From: Carthagonibacter sp032251515
GTDB taxonomy: Bacteria > Gemmatimonadota > Gemmatimonadetes > Palauibacterales > Palauibacteraceae
Assembly (NCBI GenBank): GCA_032251515.1
Contig: JAVVDU010000013.1
Coordinates: forward strand, 1-60,753
Length of the DNA: 60,753 nucleotides
Direction of reading: 5' to 3'
Under the pieces are notes generated by a model. That model saw only the letters and a program-made list of their open reading frames with translations, was not told where the DNA came from and ran no database searches. Positions 26,063-34,955 of this stretch are shown here, piece after piece. The position numbers were made by a program, and so were the translations under genes. Each line of letters begins with the position of its first letter. Within the stretch, counting starts at the first letter, position 1.

Positions 26063-27818
26063 TTGCGCTCCTCGCCCGCTGTCGCCGCCGCCGGTTCGTC
26101 CGCCGGGAGAGGCGGGACCGTCGCGAGCAGCCGCCGCACCTCCTCGACCGGCACCCCGAAGTTCGAGCCGCCGAACTCCGGCAGGATGCCGAACGTCACC
26201 GCCACCAGTTCACCGCTGAGCGACAGGACCGGCCCGCCGCTGCCCCCCTGCGTCGTCTCGGCGTCGTACACGATGCTCGCGGGGGTCACCTGCCCGACGA
26301 TCCCGCGGGAAGCCAGGGGCCGGATGAGCTCGGCCGCGGCAAGCTCTTCCACCACGTTCCAGAAGTCCAGATGCGCGGTGCGGGCGGAATCGAGGAAGGC
26401 AGGCCCCGACCGCGCGAGGAGCGCCCCGATGCCGGCCGGATAGCCGAGCACGACCACCTCGTCCCCCGCCCGCGGCGTCTCTTCGGCCAGCGGGATCGGC
26501 CGCACCCCGTCCGCCACGCCCTCGGCACGGATGAGGGCCAGGTCGGAGTCGCGGCTCTGGGCCACGAAGCGGACGCCCACGGGAGCGTTCGCCCCGGGCG
26601 CGTAGGCGAGCAGCCGCAGGCGGGGCCGGAACCCCTTCGCGAACAGGTCGGCGGCGTGCTCGTCCGCGGTCCACGGACGGGCCACGTGCCGGTTCGTGAC
26701 CAGCAGGCCATCCTCGCGCACCAGGAAGGCGCTGCCGGTGAACTGGGCGGCGAACGGGGGACCCGTGCCCTCGAGGCTCGTCAGGGGCAGCCCGCGGGCG
26801 CTCCGGCGGGGCGTGCCGTCCGGCCCCGTGACGAGTCGCAGCGGACGGCCGTCCGGCGCGATCCAGCCGTATTCGCCCTGCAGGAACACGACGGCGGGCT
26901 CGGCGGTCTCGACCACCCGGCGCCCGGCGACGCTCANNNNNNNNNNNNNNNNNNNNNNNNNNNNNNNNNNNNNNNNNNNNNNNNNNNNNNNNNNNNNNNN
27001 NNNNNNNNNNNNNNNNNNNNNNNNNNNNNNNNNNNNAGGAACACGACGGCGGGCTCGGCGGTCTCGACCACCCGGCGCCCGGCGACGCTCAGGTCCTCCA
27101 GGACCTCGACCCGGCCGGCCAGCTCGGCGGCGAAGTCCTCCAGCGAGGCGCGCAGCGCGGGCACGCCGATCTCTTCGGCCGTTTCCTCGATCGCAACCTT
27201 CATCTCCCCGGCGCGGCGCTCTCCCGCATCGATCCGCCGCTCGAGGCGGATGCCGAACGCCGCCAGGCCGGCTACGGCGACGGTCAGCAGGAGGAGCAGC
27301 GTGGCGATCAGGATGCGCACGGCGGGCGCGGTGTGCGTCATCACGTCGCGCGGCAGCGCGCGCAGGAACGCCGTCGTGCGGCCCAACGCGCCCGCATCCT
27401 CGTGCCTGGCGCAGTCGATGCAGTCCCGCAGGGCCTCCCCCATCGACTTGTACCGGCGCTCTCCCGCGGGCAGGAGCAGGAAGCGCAGGGACGGACCCGA
27501 TTCGCTCAGCGAGATCACGTCGCCCGGCGACAGGCGGGCCTCATCGTCCACGCGGCGTCCGTTCAGCATGACCGTGTCGGGCCGGCCGGGGCGGAGCAGG
27601 AAGCCCGCACCGTCCGCCGGGAGGATGCGGGCCTGGACGCCGGCGAGGGACCGGAAGGCGCCGCGCGGGAAGCGGACCGCCGCGTCGCGGTCGGTGCCGA
27701 TGGCGAACGAGCCACGACTTCCGTGCAGGCGCTGGCGCACTCCGCGATACGGGCCCGTGAGATGGAGCAGGAACGGCTCCACCGCGCCGTTGCGCCGTCC
27801 TCTCGACTCGTCCGCCAT
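26059..27818 (-). CDS. FHA domain - membrane helix - trypsin-like serine protease (interrupted by false N gap)
   Basis: If the 100-N gap plus one 55-bp duplicate copy are removed, one continuous frame of 534 residues results. ATG at 27818. Residues about 20-115 are an FHA phosphothreonine-binding domain (FAIGTDRDAAVRFP, FRSLAGVQARI, MLNGRRVDDEARLSPGDVIS); 168-190 a membrane helix; 195-245 a coiled-coil stalk; from about 250 a trypsin/HtrA-type protease with His (LVTNRHVARP), Asp (DSDLALIR) and Ser (TTQGGSGGPVLS) of the triad. No PDZ domain is seen. FHA inside and protease outside would link a cytoplasmic phospho-signal to periplasmic proteolysis. The stop overlaps the start of the AroH-TyrA gene. 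Confidence 0.85.
26882..27091. other. Scaffold gap: 100 N flanked by identical 55-bp ends
   Basis: Bases 26882-26936 and 27037-27091 are identical; the Ns occupy 26937-27036. The two contig ends thus overlap by 55 bp and the gap has negative length. 55 is a usual final k-mer size of de Bruijn assemblers. Deleting 155 bp restores the reading frame of the FHA-protease gene exactly. Confidence 0.93.
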
Positions 27819-28085
27819 GTCGCCTCCCGTGGCCGATCCGGTACCCTGTCGTGCGCCGCCTCCCCCCGCCGCGGCGCGCGGCCGCGGCGAGGAGCCCGGG
27901 CGGCGCCCGGACATGCGTTCGCTCGTCCCCGTCCGCCGCCCGGATGAGAAACCGCCGCGGATCCGGGCGGGTTCCGGATCGGGATCTCCGCCGATGTACC
28001 CGCGATGTACCCGGCCGGCAGCGCGAGCGGAGGGGGAACCGGCGCCTCCCGTCGGCGGTTCGGGGCGGAAACGGAGGACGGGAGA

Positions 28086-28844
28086 ATGATGACACTCGAT
28101 GCCGGGCGGGTCGCCTATTCCCTTCCGGGGGGAGACAAAGTCGCGGCCCTGTCGTCCGCGGAGATGCGTGAGGTGGACCGCATCGCCGTGGAGGAGATGG
28201 GCCCTGCCCTGCTGCAGATGATGGAGCACGCCGGCCGGTCGCTGGCCGTGCTGGCGATCCGGGCGGTCCGCGATGTCTATCCGGGCGGCCGCACGGTCAT
28301 CCTGGCCGGGCCGGGCGGCAACGGCGGCGGCGGGATCTGTGCGGCGCGGCACCTCGCCTGGCGCCTCGACGAGGTCGAGCTCGTCCTGTCGGCGCCGGAG
28401 GCGGACCTGTCCGCGGCCGCGGCCGGCCAGCTGGCCCTGTACCGGGCCACGGGCAGGGACGTGCTGCCGTCGCAGGAGCTGGAGCGGCGGGGACCGCCGA
28501 ATCTCGTGATCGATGCGCTGCTCGGGTACGGGCTGCGCGGCCCGCCGCGTGGGGAGACGGAGCGGCTCATCGGGTGGGCGAACGGGTCGGGCTCCCGGAT
28601 CCTCGCTCTCGACCTGCCGTCGGGAACGCATCCCGATACGGGGGACGCGCCCGGGGCCCGCATCCGGGCCGCGGCGACGCTCACCCTGCACATGCCGAAG
28701 CCCGGACTGCGCGACCCGGCGGCCGGAAGGCTGTACCTGGCCGACATCGGGATTCCGGCCTGCGTGACCGGGCGGATCGGCGTCGAACCGCCGTCCTACG
28801 GTCCGGCGTTCATCGTGCCGCTGGAGCGACCGGCGACATCCTGA
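28086..28844 (+). CDS. nnrE: NAD(P)H-hydrate epimerase (YjeF N-terminal domain)
   Basis: 252 residues; start ATG (two in tandem) after ACGGGAGA. The protein epimerises damaged NAD(P)HX so that a dehydratase can repair it. Conserved: LSSAEMREVDRIAVEEMGPA, LLQMMEHAGRSLAVLA, VILAGPGGNGGGGICAARHL (the ligand loop), NLVIDALLGYGLRGPPRGE, ILALDLPSGTHPDTGDAPG with the catalytic Asp, AATLTLHMPKPGL with the Lys, and YLADIGIP. The usual NnrD dehydratase domain is not fused and not nearby. Single gene, convergent with the anti-sigma gene (25 nt apart). Confidence 0.92.
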   Translation: MMTLDAGRVAYSLPGGDKVAALSSAEMREVDRIAVEEMGPALLQMMEHAGRSLAVLAIRAVRDVYPGGRTVILAGPGGNGGGGICAARHLAWRLDEVELVLSAPEADLSAAAAGQLALYRATGRDVLPSQELERRGPPNLVIDALLGYGLRGPPRGETERLIGWANGSGSRILALDLPSGTHPDTGDAPGARIRAAATLTLHMPKPGLRDPAAGRLYLADIGIPACVTGRIGVEPPSYGPAFIVPLERPATS

Positions 28845-28869
28845 AGCCGGGGGAGCCGCCCCCGCCAGC

Positions 28870-29127
28870 TCAGCGTCCCTCGGCCTCGGCCTCCGCCACC
28901 TGGGCCATGACCTTGCGCAGCAGGTCGCGGCGGATCTCCCGGCTGCGCTCGGAGCGACGCTTCTCCGCGCGCCGCAGGCGCTCGAAGTAGGCGCGTTGGA
29001 AATCGTACTTGGGGTAGCACTTCCGGCAGATCTCGAGGTGCTGGCGCACCTCGTCCTCGTCGACGTGCTCCAGTTCGCCGTCGAGGAACTCCCACAGCCG
29101 GGCCACCGCCTCTTCGCAGCTGATCAT
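28870..29127 (-). CDS. RsrA-like zinc-finger anti-sigma factor
   Basis: 85 residues. An N-terminal MISCEEAVARLWEFLDGEL and the metal motif HLEICRKCYP (H-x3-C-x2-C) fit the ZAS/zf-HC2 group, closest to RsrA-type redox-sensing anti-sigma factors in which Cys 4, His and the C-x2-C bind zinc and form a disulfide on oxidation. A basic, Arg-rich helical C-terminus follows, with no membrane helix, so it is a soluble anti-sigma factor. Starts 16 nt after the sigma-factor stop; the pair DsbD-sigma-anti-sigma is one operon, consistent with thiol stress control. Confidence 0.88.
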   Translation of the reverse strand: MISCEEAVARLWEFLDGELEHVDEDEVRQHLEICRKCYPKYDFQRAYFERLRRAEKRRSERSREIRRDLLRKVMAQVAEAEAEGR

Positions 29128-29143
29128 GCCGACGAGCGTCCGT

Positions 29144-29845
29144 TCAACTCTCCACCTCCCGCACGTAGCCGGCTTCCGTGGCGAAGCTCCGCAGCCGATC
29201 CTGCAGGATCCGCCGCGCCCGGAACAGGCGGCTCTTGACCGTTCCCACCGGAACATCCAGCACCTCGGCGATCTCCGCGTACTTCAGGTCGCCGAGGTCG
29301 CTGAGCACCAGGACTTCCCGGAATTCCTCCGGCAGCTCGTCGATCGCCTCGATCACCTTGTCGTCTATGAGGCTGTCGAAGAAGGACCGGTCCGGGGCCT
29401 TCCCCGATGGTCCCCAGGCGTCGACGGCCGCGAGCGTCTCGACGTGCGCGTCGAAGTCGGCTGCGGGCTTCTCGTAACGGTTGATCGCCTTCTCCCGTCC
29501 GTGAAGGTACGTGTTCCGGCAGATCGTGAAGAGCCAGGACTTCGCGTTCGTTCCGCGCTCGAAACTGTCCCAGAACCGGTGGGCCCGCAGGAAGGTTTCC
29601 TGCACCAGGTCCTCCGCCTCGTCCCGGTCACCGCGCGTCAGACGCAGGGCGAACCCGAGCACGGCGTCCATCCACGGGAGCGCCTCCTCGGCGAACCCCT
29701 CCGCGGCGATGGCCCCCGCCTCCGGCTCCGACGGCGCGGGGGGGCGCGTCACGCGCTCGCGGTCGGGCCGGACTTCGCCGGCCGGTCGGCCGGCCAGCAT
29801 GGCCCACGCCATCTGGACCCGCTCCCAGAGATGTTCGGCGCTCAT
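29144..29845 (-). CDS. ECF RNA polymerase sigma factor (SigR/RpoE group) of thiol-redox operon
   Basis: 233 residues; ATG overlaps the dsbD stop (ATGA). Region 2 reads LTRGDRDEAEDLVQETFLRA and FERGTNAKSWLFTICRNTYL; region 4 reads IDELPEEFREVLVLSDLGDL and EIAEVLDVPVGTVKSRLFRA. About 55 residues precede region 2, beginning LWERVQMAWAML, an extension shared with the paralogue at 33120-33896. Partnered with the RsrA-like factor downstream, it probably transcribes disulfide-stress genes, with dsbD itself and perhaps the peroxiredoxin as candidates. Confidence 0.92.
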   Translation of the reverse strand: MSAEHLWERVQMAWAMLAGRPAGEVRPDRERVTRPPAPSEPEAGAIAAEGFAEEALPWMDAVLGFALRLTRGDRDEAEDLVQETFLRAHRFWDSFERGTNAKSWLFTICRNTYLHGREKAINRYEKPAADFDAHVETLAAVDAWGPSGKAPDRSFFDSLIDDKVIEAIDELPEEFREVLVLSDLGDLKYAEIAEVLDVPVGTVKSRLFRARRILQDRLRSFATEAGYVREVES

Positions 29846-32309
29846 TCGCGCGCCGCCTTCTCGCCGCTCCGGGCGGCCCGCTCCACGGCGGCCACCACGA
29901 GCCCGGGGGTGAGCACGGCGGGCAGGATGTCGGGGTCGCCCGTCCCGCCGGCGGGATACAGCACGTACAGTGGCACCCCGCTGCGCCCGAACGACGCGAG
30001 CGCCGCGGTGATCCGCGGATCGCGGTTCGTCCAGTCGGCCTTCAGCAGGGCCACGTCGGCATCGGCGAACGCGGTCCGCACGGGCTCGGTCGCCAGCGCC
30101 ACGCGCTCGTTGACCTGGCAGGAGAGGCACCACGCGGCCGTGAAGTCCAGGAACACCGGCCGTCCCTCGGCGCGCAGCTCGGCCACGCGGTCGGGCGACC
30201 ACGCTTCCCAGCCACCGGCCGGGACGGCCGCCTCGGCGGACGGCGGACGGGCCGCGCGGGCTCCCTGCAGCGCCACGGCGGTGCCGGCCAGCAGGAGAAC
30301 GACCGAGGCGAACCGTCCGGCCCGGGCCAGCGCCGGCCGGCGGGCCGGCGCCGCGCGTCCCAGCCCCCACGCTCCGAACGCCACCAGCGTCAGGGCGAGC
30401 AGGAGCAGCCCGGTGGCGTCGATCCCCGCCTGCCGCCCGAACACCCACACGAGCCACGCCACGGTGGCGTACAGCGGAAAGGCGAGCGCCTGCCGCAGGG
30501 TCACCATCCACGGGCCCGGTCGCGGCAACCGCCGCAGCAGGGCCGGGGAGAAGGACAGCACGACATACGGGGCGGCGAGGCCGAGGCCGAGCGCCGTGAA
30601 CACGGCGAGCCCCGCCGCGGGGGGCTGCACGAGGGCGAACCCGAGCGCCGCTCCCATGAAGGGCGCCGTGCAGGGGCTCGCCACGAGGACCGTGAGGCCG
30701 CCGGTGAGGAGCGCATCCCGCGTGCCCCGGCCGCCTCCGATGGCCCCGAGGCGCGTGAGCCCGGCGCCGACCTCGAACAGGCCGCTCAGGTTCAGGCCGA
30801 GCAGGAAGAGGAGGAGCGCCAAAGCCGCCACGATCACCGGGGACTGGAGCTGGAATCCCCACCCGAGGCTCTCGCCCCCGGCCCGCAGGGCGAGCAGGAG
30901 CCCGGCGAGCAGCAGGAAGCTGCCCACCACGCCGGCCGCGAACGCGAGACCGTGGCGGCGCGCCCCGGCCGCCGAGCCGCCTCCGTGCTCGACGAACCCG
31001 AGGACCTTCACCGAGAGAACGGGGAAGACGCACGGCATCAGGTTCAGGAGCAGGCCGCCGAGGAAGGCGAACAGGAGCGCCAGGGGGATGCCCATGCCGC
31101 CGGCCGCGCTCTCCGTCGTCGCCGCCGCGGCGTGGGCCGCGGCGAGCCCGCCGGTCTCGATCGCGTTCGCGGCGAGGGCGGGATCCGCCGGTGCGGGCCC
31201 GACGGCGGTCTCCACGACCCACGCCGCGCCGGTCGCCGCTCCGAGCTCGGCGACCAGGATGCCCCCCAGCCGCTCGGCGGGCTCCAGGGCGAACTCGCTC
31301 CGCGGGAGGAAGATCCGGATCGACTCGCCGGTCCGCGACACGCGCTGCGGCTGCGGATGCTCGATCACCATCGTCGAGTCGACGAACAGGTACGGGGCCG
31401 GAAGGGACGCCGGCGTCGCCGCGCCGGCCGGGGCCCCGGCGGACGGGGCCCCGGCCGCCGGGGCGACCTCCATCACGTACCCGCCGTCCACCGTCCAGGC
31501 GCGCGCCGTCCACGCGTCGGCGGGCCGGGGCAGCCGGGCCCNNNNNNNNNNNNNNNNNNNNNNNNNNNNNNNNNNNNNNNNNNNNNNNNNNNNNNNNNNN
31601 NNNNNNNNNNNNNNNNNNNNNNNNNNNNNNNNNNNNNNNNNTCCACCGTCCAGGCGCGCGCCGTCCACGCGTCGGCGGGCCGGGGCAGCCGGGCCCGCGT
31701 GTCCGCCACGAGGGCGCCCCAGTTCGGGTCGGGCGCCGCCGCGCCGCCCGCCGCGTCCGTGACGGGCACCGACAGCTCGACCTCTCCGGAGGCAGGCAGG
31801 CAGATCTCCTCGCACACGAGGAACTCCGCCCGGCCCGCCAGCCGGACCGTGCCGCCCTCCGGCAGGTCGGCCGGCGGCGTGATCCGCACCGGGAGCAGGA
31901 CCTGCCCCTTGTAGCCGTAGCTGGCCAGCGGCGGGACCGGGATGTACTCGGGCACGGGCCACTGCACGGGTCCGGCCGTGAATCCGTCCGGCAGCCGCCA
32001 CGCCATCGTGAGGGGAAGGCCCGCATCGCCGGCGTTGATCCAGTAGGTGTGCCAGCCGGGATCCAGCGTGACGTGCAGCGCGACGTGGAACGGCTCGCCG
32101 GGGCGGATCGCCGCGACCTCGGAGACCAGCGCGATCTCGCTGTGCGGAGATGGATCGCCGGCGACGCCGGTCGGCGCGCCGGCGACCGCGGCCGGCTCGC
32201 CCGCCGCCGCGCCCGCCTGGGCCGCCGCGGAGGTGGCCGACGGGCCGAGTGCCGCTCCGAGCAGCGCCGCCGCGACGCCCGCGAACCGCCATGTGTCGAG
32301 TCTGCGCAA
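29842..32309 (-). CDS. dsbD: DsbD-like thiol:disulfide interchange protein (interrupted by false N gap)
   Basis: After removal of the N gap and one 55-bp copy the frame is continuous, 770 residues. Start TTG behind AAGGAG, beginning a signal peptide (MRRLDTWRFAGVAAALLGAA). Domains: periplasmic alpha domain (HTYWINAGDAGLP, EFLVCEEICLPASGEVEL with a Cys pair), eight-helix membrane domain with LLNLMPCVFPVLSVKVLG and LVASPCTAPFMGAALGF, the two redox Cys, and a C-terminal thioredoxin domain with FLDFTAAWCLSCQVNE (CxxC). It carries reducing power from cytosolic thioredoxin to the periplasm, e.g. for cytochrome c maturation and disulfide isomerisation. First gene of the operon with the sigma and anti-sigma factors. 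Confidence 0.92.
31487..31696. other. Second scaffold gap: 100 N flanked by identical 55-bp ends
   Basis: 31487-31541 equals 31642-31696; Ns fill 31542-31641. As with the first gap the contig ends overlap by 55 bp, and deleting 155 bp joins the N- and C-terminal halves of dsbD in one frame. Confidence 0.93.
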
Positions 32310-32492
32310 GTCGTGTCTCCTTACGGCGGTTCGTCGCCGTCGTCCATTCCGCGCCCCGGGCCGGGTCACAGGCCGGGGCGGACGGGGAACCTCCGTCCCC
32401 CGCCGGCGTGTTACGAAGGTCCGGGCGCGGGCGGACGGTCCGCCGGGCCCGTGGACTCCTATAACAGCATTCCGGCACCGGAGGATCCATCC

Positions 32493-33101
32493 ATGCTCGC
32501 TCGCACCGTTCTCGCGCTCGCGCCGTTCCTGCTCGCGGCCTCGCCGCTCGCCGCCCAGGACCGGCCTCTCGGCCCGGTGGACGGGCAGGACCTGGCCCCC
32601 ACGGAGATCGACCGGGTTCTCCCCGGCGCCGCCGCTCCGGACTTCACCCTCGCGGCGTACGGCGGCGGCGAGGTGACGCTCTCCGACTTCCGGGGCGAGC
32701 GGAACGTCGTGCTCGTCTTCTACCGGGGCCACTGGTGCCCGTACTGCATCCGCCAGCTGTCCGAGCTGCGCACCCTGCTCGACGAGGACCTCGCGAAGGA
32801 CACCGAGCTCCTGGTCGTGTCGGTCGACGGAGATGCGGAGACCCGGCAGGCGGTGGGCCGGATCGCCCGCGACGGCGGCGCCGAGCCGGACTTCACGTTC
32901 CTGTCGGACCCGGAGAGCGCCGTGATCGGCCGCTACGGCATCCTGAATCCGAGCGGCGGACGCCGCGGCATCCCGCACCCGGCCACCTACGTGATCGACA
33001 GGGACGGGACCGTCCGCTGGCGGGACGTCCAGACCGACTACACGGTGCGCCCCACGAACCGGCAGATCCGCGACGCGCTGGCGGAGATCCGGGAGGGCTG
33101 A
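32493..33101 (+). CDS. Exported peroxiredoxin (AhpC/TSA, PrxQ-like)
   Basis: 202 residues from an ATG with GGAGG upstream. Signal peptide of about 21 residues ending LAAQD. Thioredoxin-fold: PDFTLAAYGGGEVTLSDFRG, then NVVLVFYRGHWCPYCIRQLS with a C-x2-C (peroxidatic Cys and a neighbour), LVVSVDGDAE, FLSDPESAVIGRYGI and HPATYVIDRDGTVRW. In the family the Cys reduces peroxides; the CPYC form also resembles thiol-disulfide exchangers. Divergent from dsbD across 183 bp that holds a TATAAC box at 32460-32465, so both may answer to the same thiol-redox regulation; DsbD could supply its electrons. Confidence 0.9.
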   Translation: MLARTVLALAPFLLAASPLAAQDRPLGPVDGQDLAPTEIDRVLPGAAAPDFTLAAYGGGEVTLSDFRGERNVVLVFYRGHWCPYCIRQLSELRTLLDEDLAKDTELLVVSVDGDAETRQAVGRIARDGGAEPDFTFLSDPESAVIGRYGILNPSGGRRGIPHPATYVIDRDGTVRWRDVQTDYTVRPTNRQIRDALAEIREG

Positions 33102-33119
33102 CGGGCGGCGGGCCGTCGT

Positions 33120-33896
33120 TCAGCCCTCCGCCGCGGCTCCTCGCCACTCCCGCCGCGCTTCCAGGATCCCGGGGGCTTCGCGCAGGATCCGGCGCGCCCG
33201 GGACAGCCGGCTCTTCACCGTGCCGAGCGGCACGTTCAGCACCTCGGCGATTTCCTCGTAGCGCAGGTCGCCGAGGTCGCTGAGCACCAGCACGTCCCGG
33301 TACCGGTCCGGCAGGGCGCCGATCGCGGCGACGACCGGCGGGGTGAGCGGCTCACCCCTTCCCGCGCCATTGGACGCCGGGGCCGGGGCGCTCCCCGGGC
33401 CACCCTGCGCGACGCCCGTGCCGCCGAGATCCACGGCCGCCCGGGATCCGGGCCGTACGGCGAAGTCGGAAGTCGGGATCTCCCGGCGCCGCCGGCGCCG
33501 CGCATCCGCGTGCCGATGCGCGTTCCGGCAGATCGTGAACAGCCACGCCCGCACGTTGGTGCCGCGCTCGTAGCGGTCCCAGAACCGGTGCGCCCGCAGG
33601 AACGTCTCCTGGACGAGGTCCTCGGCCGTGGGCCTGTCGCCCCGCGTCAGGTGGAGGGCGAAGCCGAACACCGCATCGAGAAACGGGAGCGCCTCCTCCT
33701 CGAATCCGTCCTTCCGCCCGCCGGCGCCGGTGCAGGCATCGTCCCGTGGAGCCGGGCTCCCGGCACGTGGTCGCACCGATGCCGACCGTTCGCCCGCGGA
33801 ACTGCCCCGCGGACGCGGGGCCCCGCCGTTCACTTGGCGGCGGGCGAGGATCGCCCAGCCCTGTCGTACGCGCTCCCAGATCGAGTCCGCCGTCAC
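33120..33896 (-). CDS. ECF sigma factor, paralogue of the thiol-operon sigma factor
   Basis: 258 residues, GTG start behind GGGAGG. It has the same layout as the factor at 29144-29845, including the N-terminal extension (SIWERVRQGWAILARRQ), LTRGDRPTAEDLVQETFLRA, YERGTNVRAWLFTICRN, then region 4 YRDVLVLSDLGDLRYEEI and LNVPLGTVKSRLSRARRILR. The linker between regions 2 and 4 is longer and rich in Gly/Pro/Ala. No anti-sigma gene follows; the zf-HC2 protein 112 nt upstream belongs to the next sigma gene. Convergent with the peroxiredoxin. Confidence 0.9.
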   Translation of the reverse strand: MTADSIWERVRQGWAILARRQVNGGAPRPRGSSAGERSASVRPRAGSPAPRDDACTGAGGRKDGFEEEALPFLDAVFGFALHLTRGDRPTAEDLVQETFLRAHRFWDRYERGTNVRAWLFTICRNAHRHADARRRRRREIPTSDFAVRPGSRAAVDLGGTGVAQGGPGSAPAPASNGAGRGEPLTPPVVAAIGALPDRYRDVLVLSDLGDLRYEEIAEVLNVPLGTVKSRLSRARRILREAPGILEARREWRGAAAEG

Positions 33897-34008
33897 TCGC
33901 CCCTCCCGGATCCGGTTCCGCCGGCCGACTGCTTCGGCCTGCCTCCATCTTCCCGATCCGGAACGGGGGCGAAAGGTTACACGGGGGAGCGCTCCGCGCG
34001 GCTCGCGC

Positions 34009-34317
34009 TCACGTGTCGTCCGGCCGCCGACGCGCCGCCAGAATGGCGGTGACGAGAGACTCGGGGGCGTCCTCGGGCGGCGCGTCCTCGTCCTCGCGGC
34101 ACACGGCCTCGCCGAGCGCCCGCGAGACCTCGTAGGCCTCCAGGTAGACGCGGCACTCGGGACAGAGCCGCACGTGCGAGTCGAACGTCTTCCGCTGCGG
34201 GGGGGCGAGCTCGCCATCCAGGTAGTCGAGCACGAACTCCTCGAACTCCCGGCACGAGATCATGTGCGGGAGGGTGCGGAACAGCAGGCCTCGCAGGCGG
34301 CGCAGCAGGTGTCTCAT
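34009..34317 (-). CDS. Zinc-finger (zf-HC2) anti-sigma factor
   Basis: 102 residues; ATG overlaps the sigma stop (ATGA). After a basic N-terminus, MISCREFEEFVLDYLDGEL and HVRLCPECRVYLEAY (H-x3-C-x2-C) identify the anti-sigma zinc finger. The C-terminal part is acidic and short, without a membrane helix. The start could also be the internal ATG at MISC, as in the RsrA-like protein; overlap favours the longer form. Likely controls the sigma factor it is coupled to. Confidence 0.88.
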   Translation of the reverse strand: MRHLLRRLRGLLFRTLPHMISCREFEEFVLDYLDGELAPPQRKTFDSHVRLCPECRVYLEAYEVSRALGEAVCREDEDAPPEDAPESLVTAILAARRRPDDT

Positions 34318-34922
34318 CGTTCTTCATCCCGGTGCGGGCCGAGGACGGGCTCGAGGAGCGTCTTGAGCGCCGCACGGGCCCGGTGCAGTCGGACTCTCAG
34401 GGCGCCCTCGGTGATGCCGAGCAGTTCGGCCGCCTCGCGCGTGCTGTACCCCTCGATGTCGCGGAGGAGCAGCGCCGTGCGGTGCGTGTCGGGCAGCGCG
34501 TCGATGGAGCTGCGCACCAGGTCGCGGACCTCGCGGCGCTCGAGCAGCACGTCGGGCGCCGCCGGCGCGTCGCGGAGCGGCTCGATCCGGCAGCCGGTCG
34601 CGTCGAAGGACGGCAGGAGGCCCGCCAGGTCGACCGGGTCGGCCGCGCGGGCGCGGATCTGCTTCAGGCAGACGTTCACGACGATCCGGCGCAGCCACGC
34701 GGCCAGGGGGGCGTCCCCGCGGAACGTGTCCAGGGAGCGGAAGGCGGCGAGGAAGGCCTCCTGCACGGCATCCTCGGCCTGCGCCTCGTCCACCAGGAAG
34801 CGCCGGGCCACCCGGAGCAGCCGGGGCGCCTCCTGCCGGACGAGAGTCTCGGCGGCCTCGTCGGAGCCGGCGCGGAGCGCGTCGATCAGCTCCCGTTCGG
34901 CCGTTCCGGTCTCCGGGGTCAC
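34314..34922 (-). CDS. ECF RNA polymerase sigma factor coupled to zf-HC2 anti-sigma factor
   Basis: 202 residues from a GTG start. Region 2: RRFLVDEAQAEDAVQEAFLA and FRGDAPLAAWLRRIVVNVCL; region 4: LPDTHRTALLLRDIEGYSTR and AAELLGITEGALRVRLHRAR. It belongs to a different ECF group than the two WERV-type factors in this region. The gene begins 33 nt after pgl, so it may be read from the pentose phosphate operon as well as from its own promoter. Confidence 0.92.
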   Translation of the reverse strand: MTPETGTAERELIDALRAGSDEAAETLVRQEAPRLLRVARRFLVDEAQAEDAVQEAFLAAFRSLDTFRGDAPLAAWLRRIVVNVCLKQIRARAADPVDLAGLLPSFDATGCRIEPLRDAPAAPDVLLERREVRDLVRSSIDALPDTHRTALLLRDIEGYSTREAAELLGITEGALRVRLHRARAALKTLLEPVLGPHRDEER

Positions 34923-34955
34923 GGCCCGCTCACCCCCTCACCGCGTGACGACCGT

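Noticed and set aside
26882..27091. Direct repeats flanking an unknown insert, as if from a transposon target-site duplication
   Set aside because: 55 bp is far too long for a target-site duplication, equals a k-mer size, and occurs identically at both N gaps.
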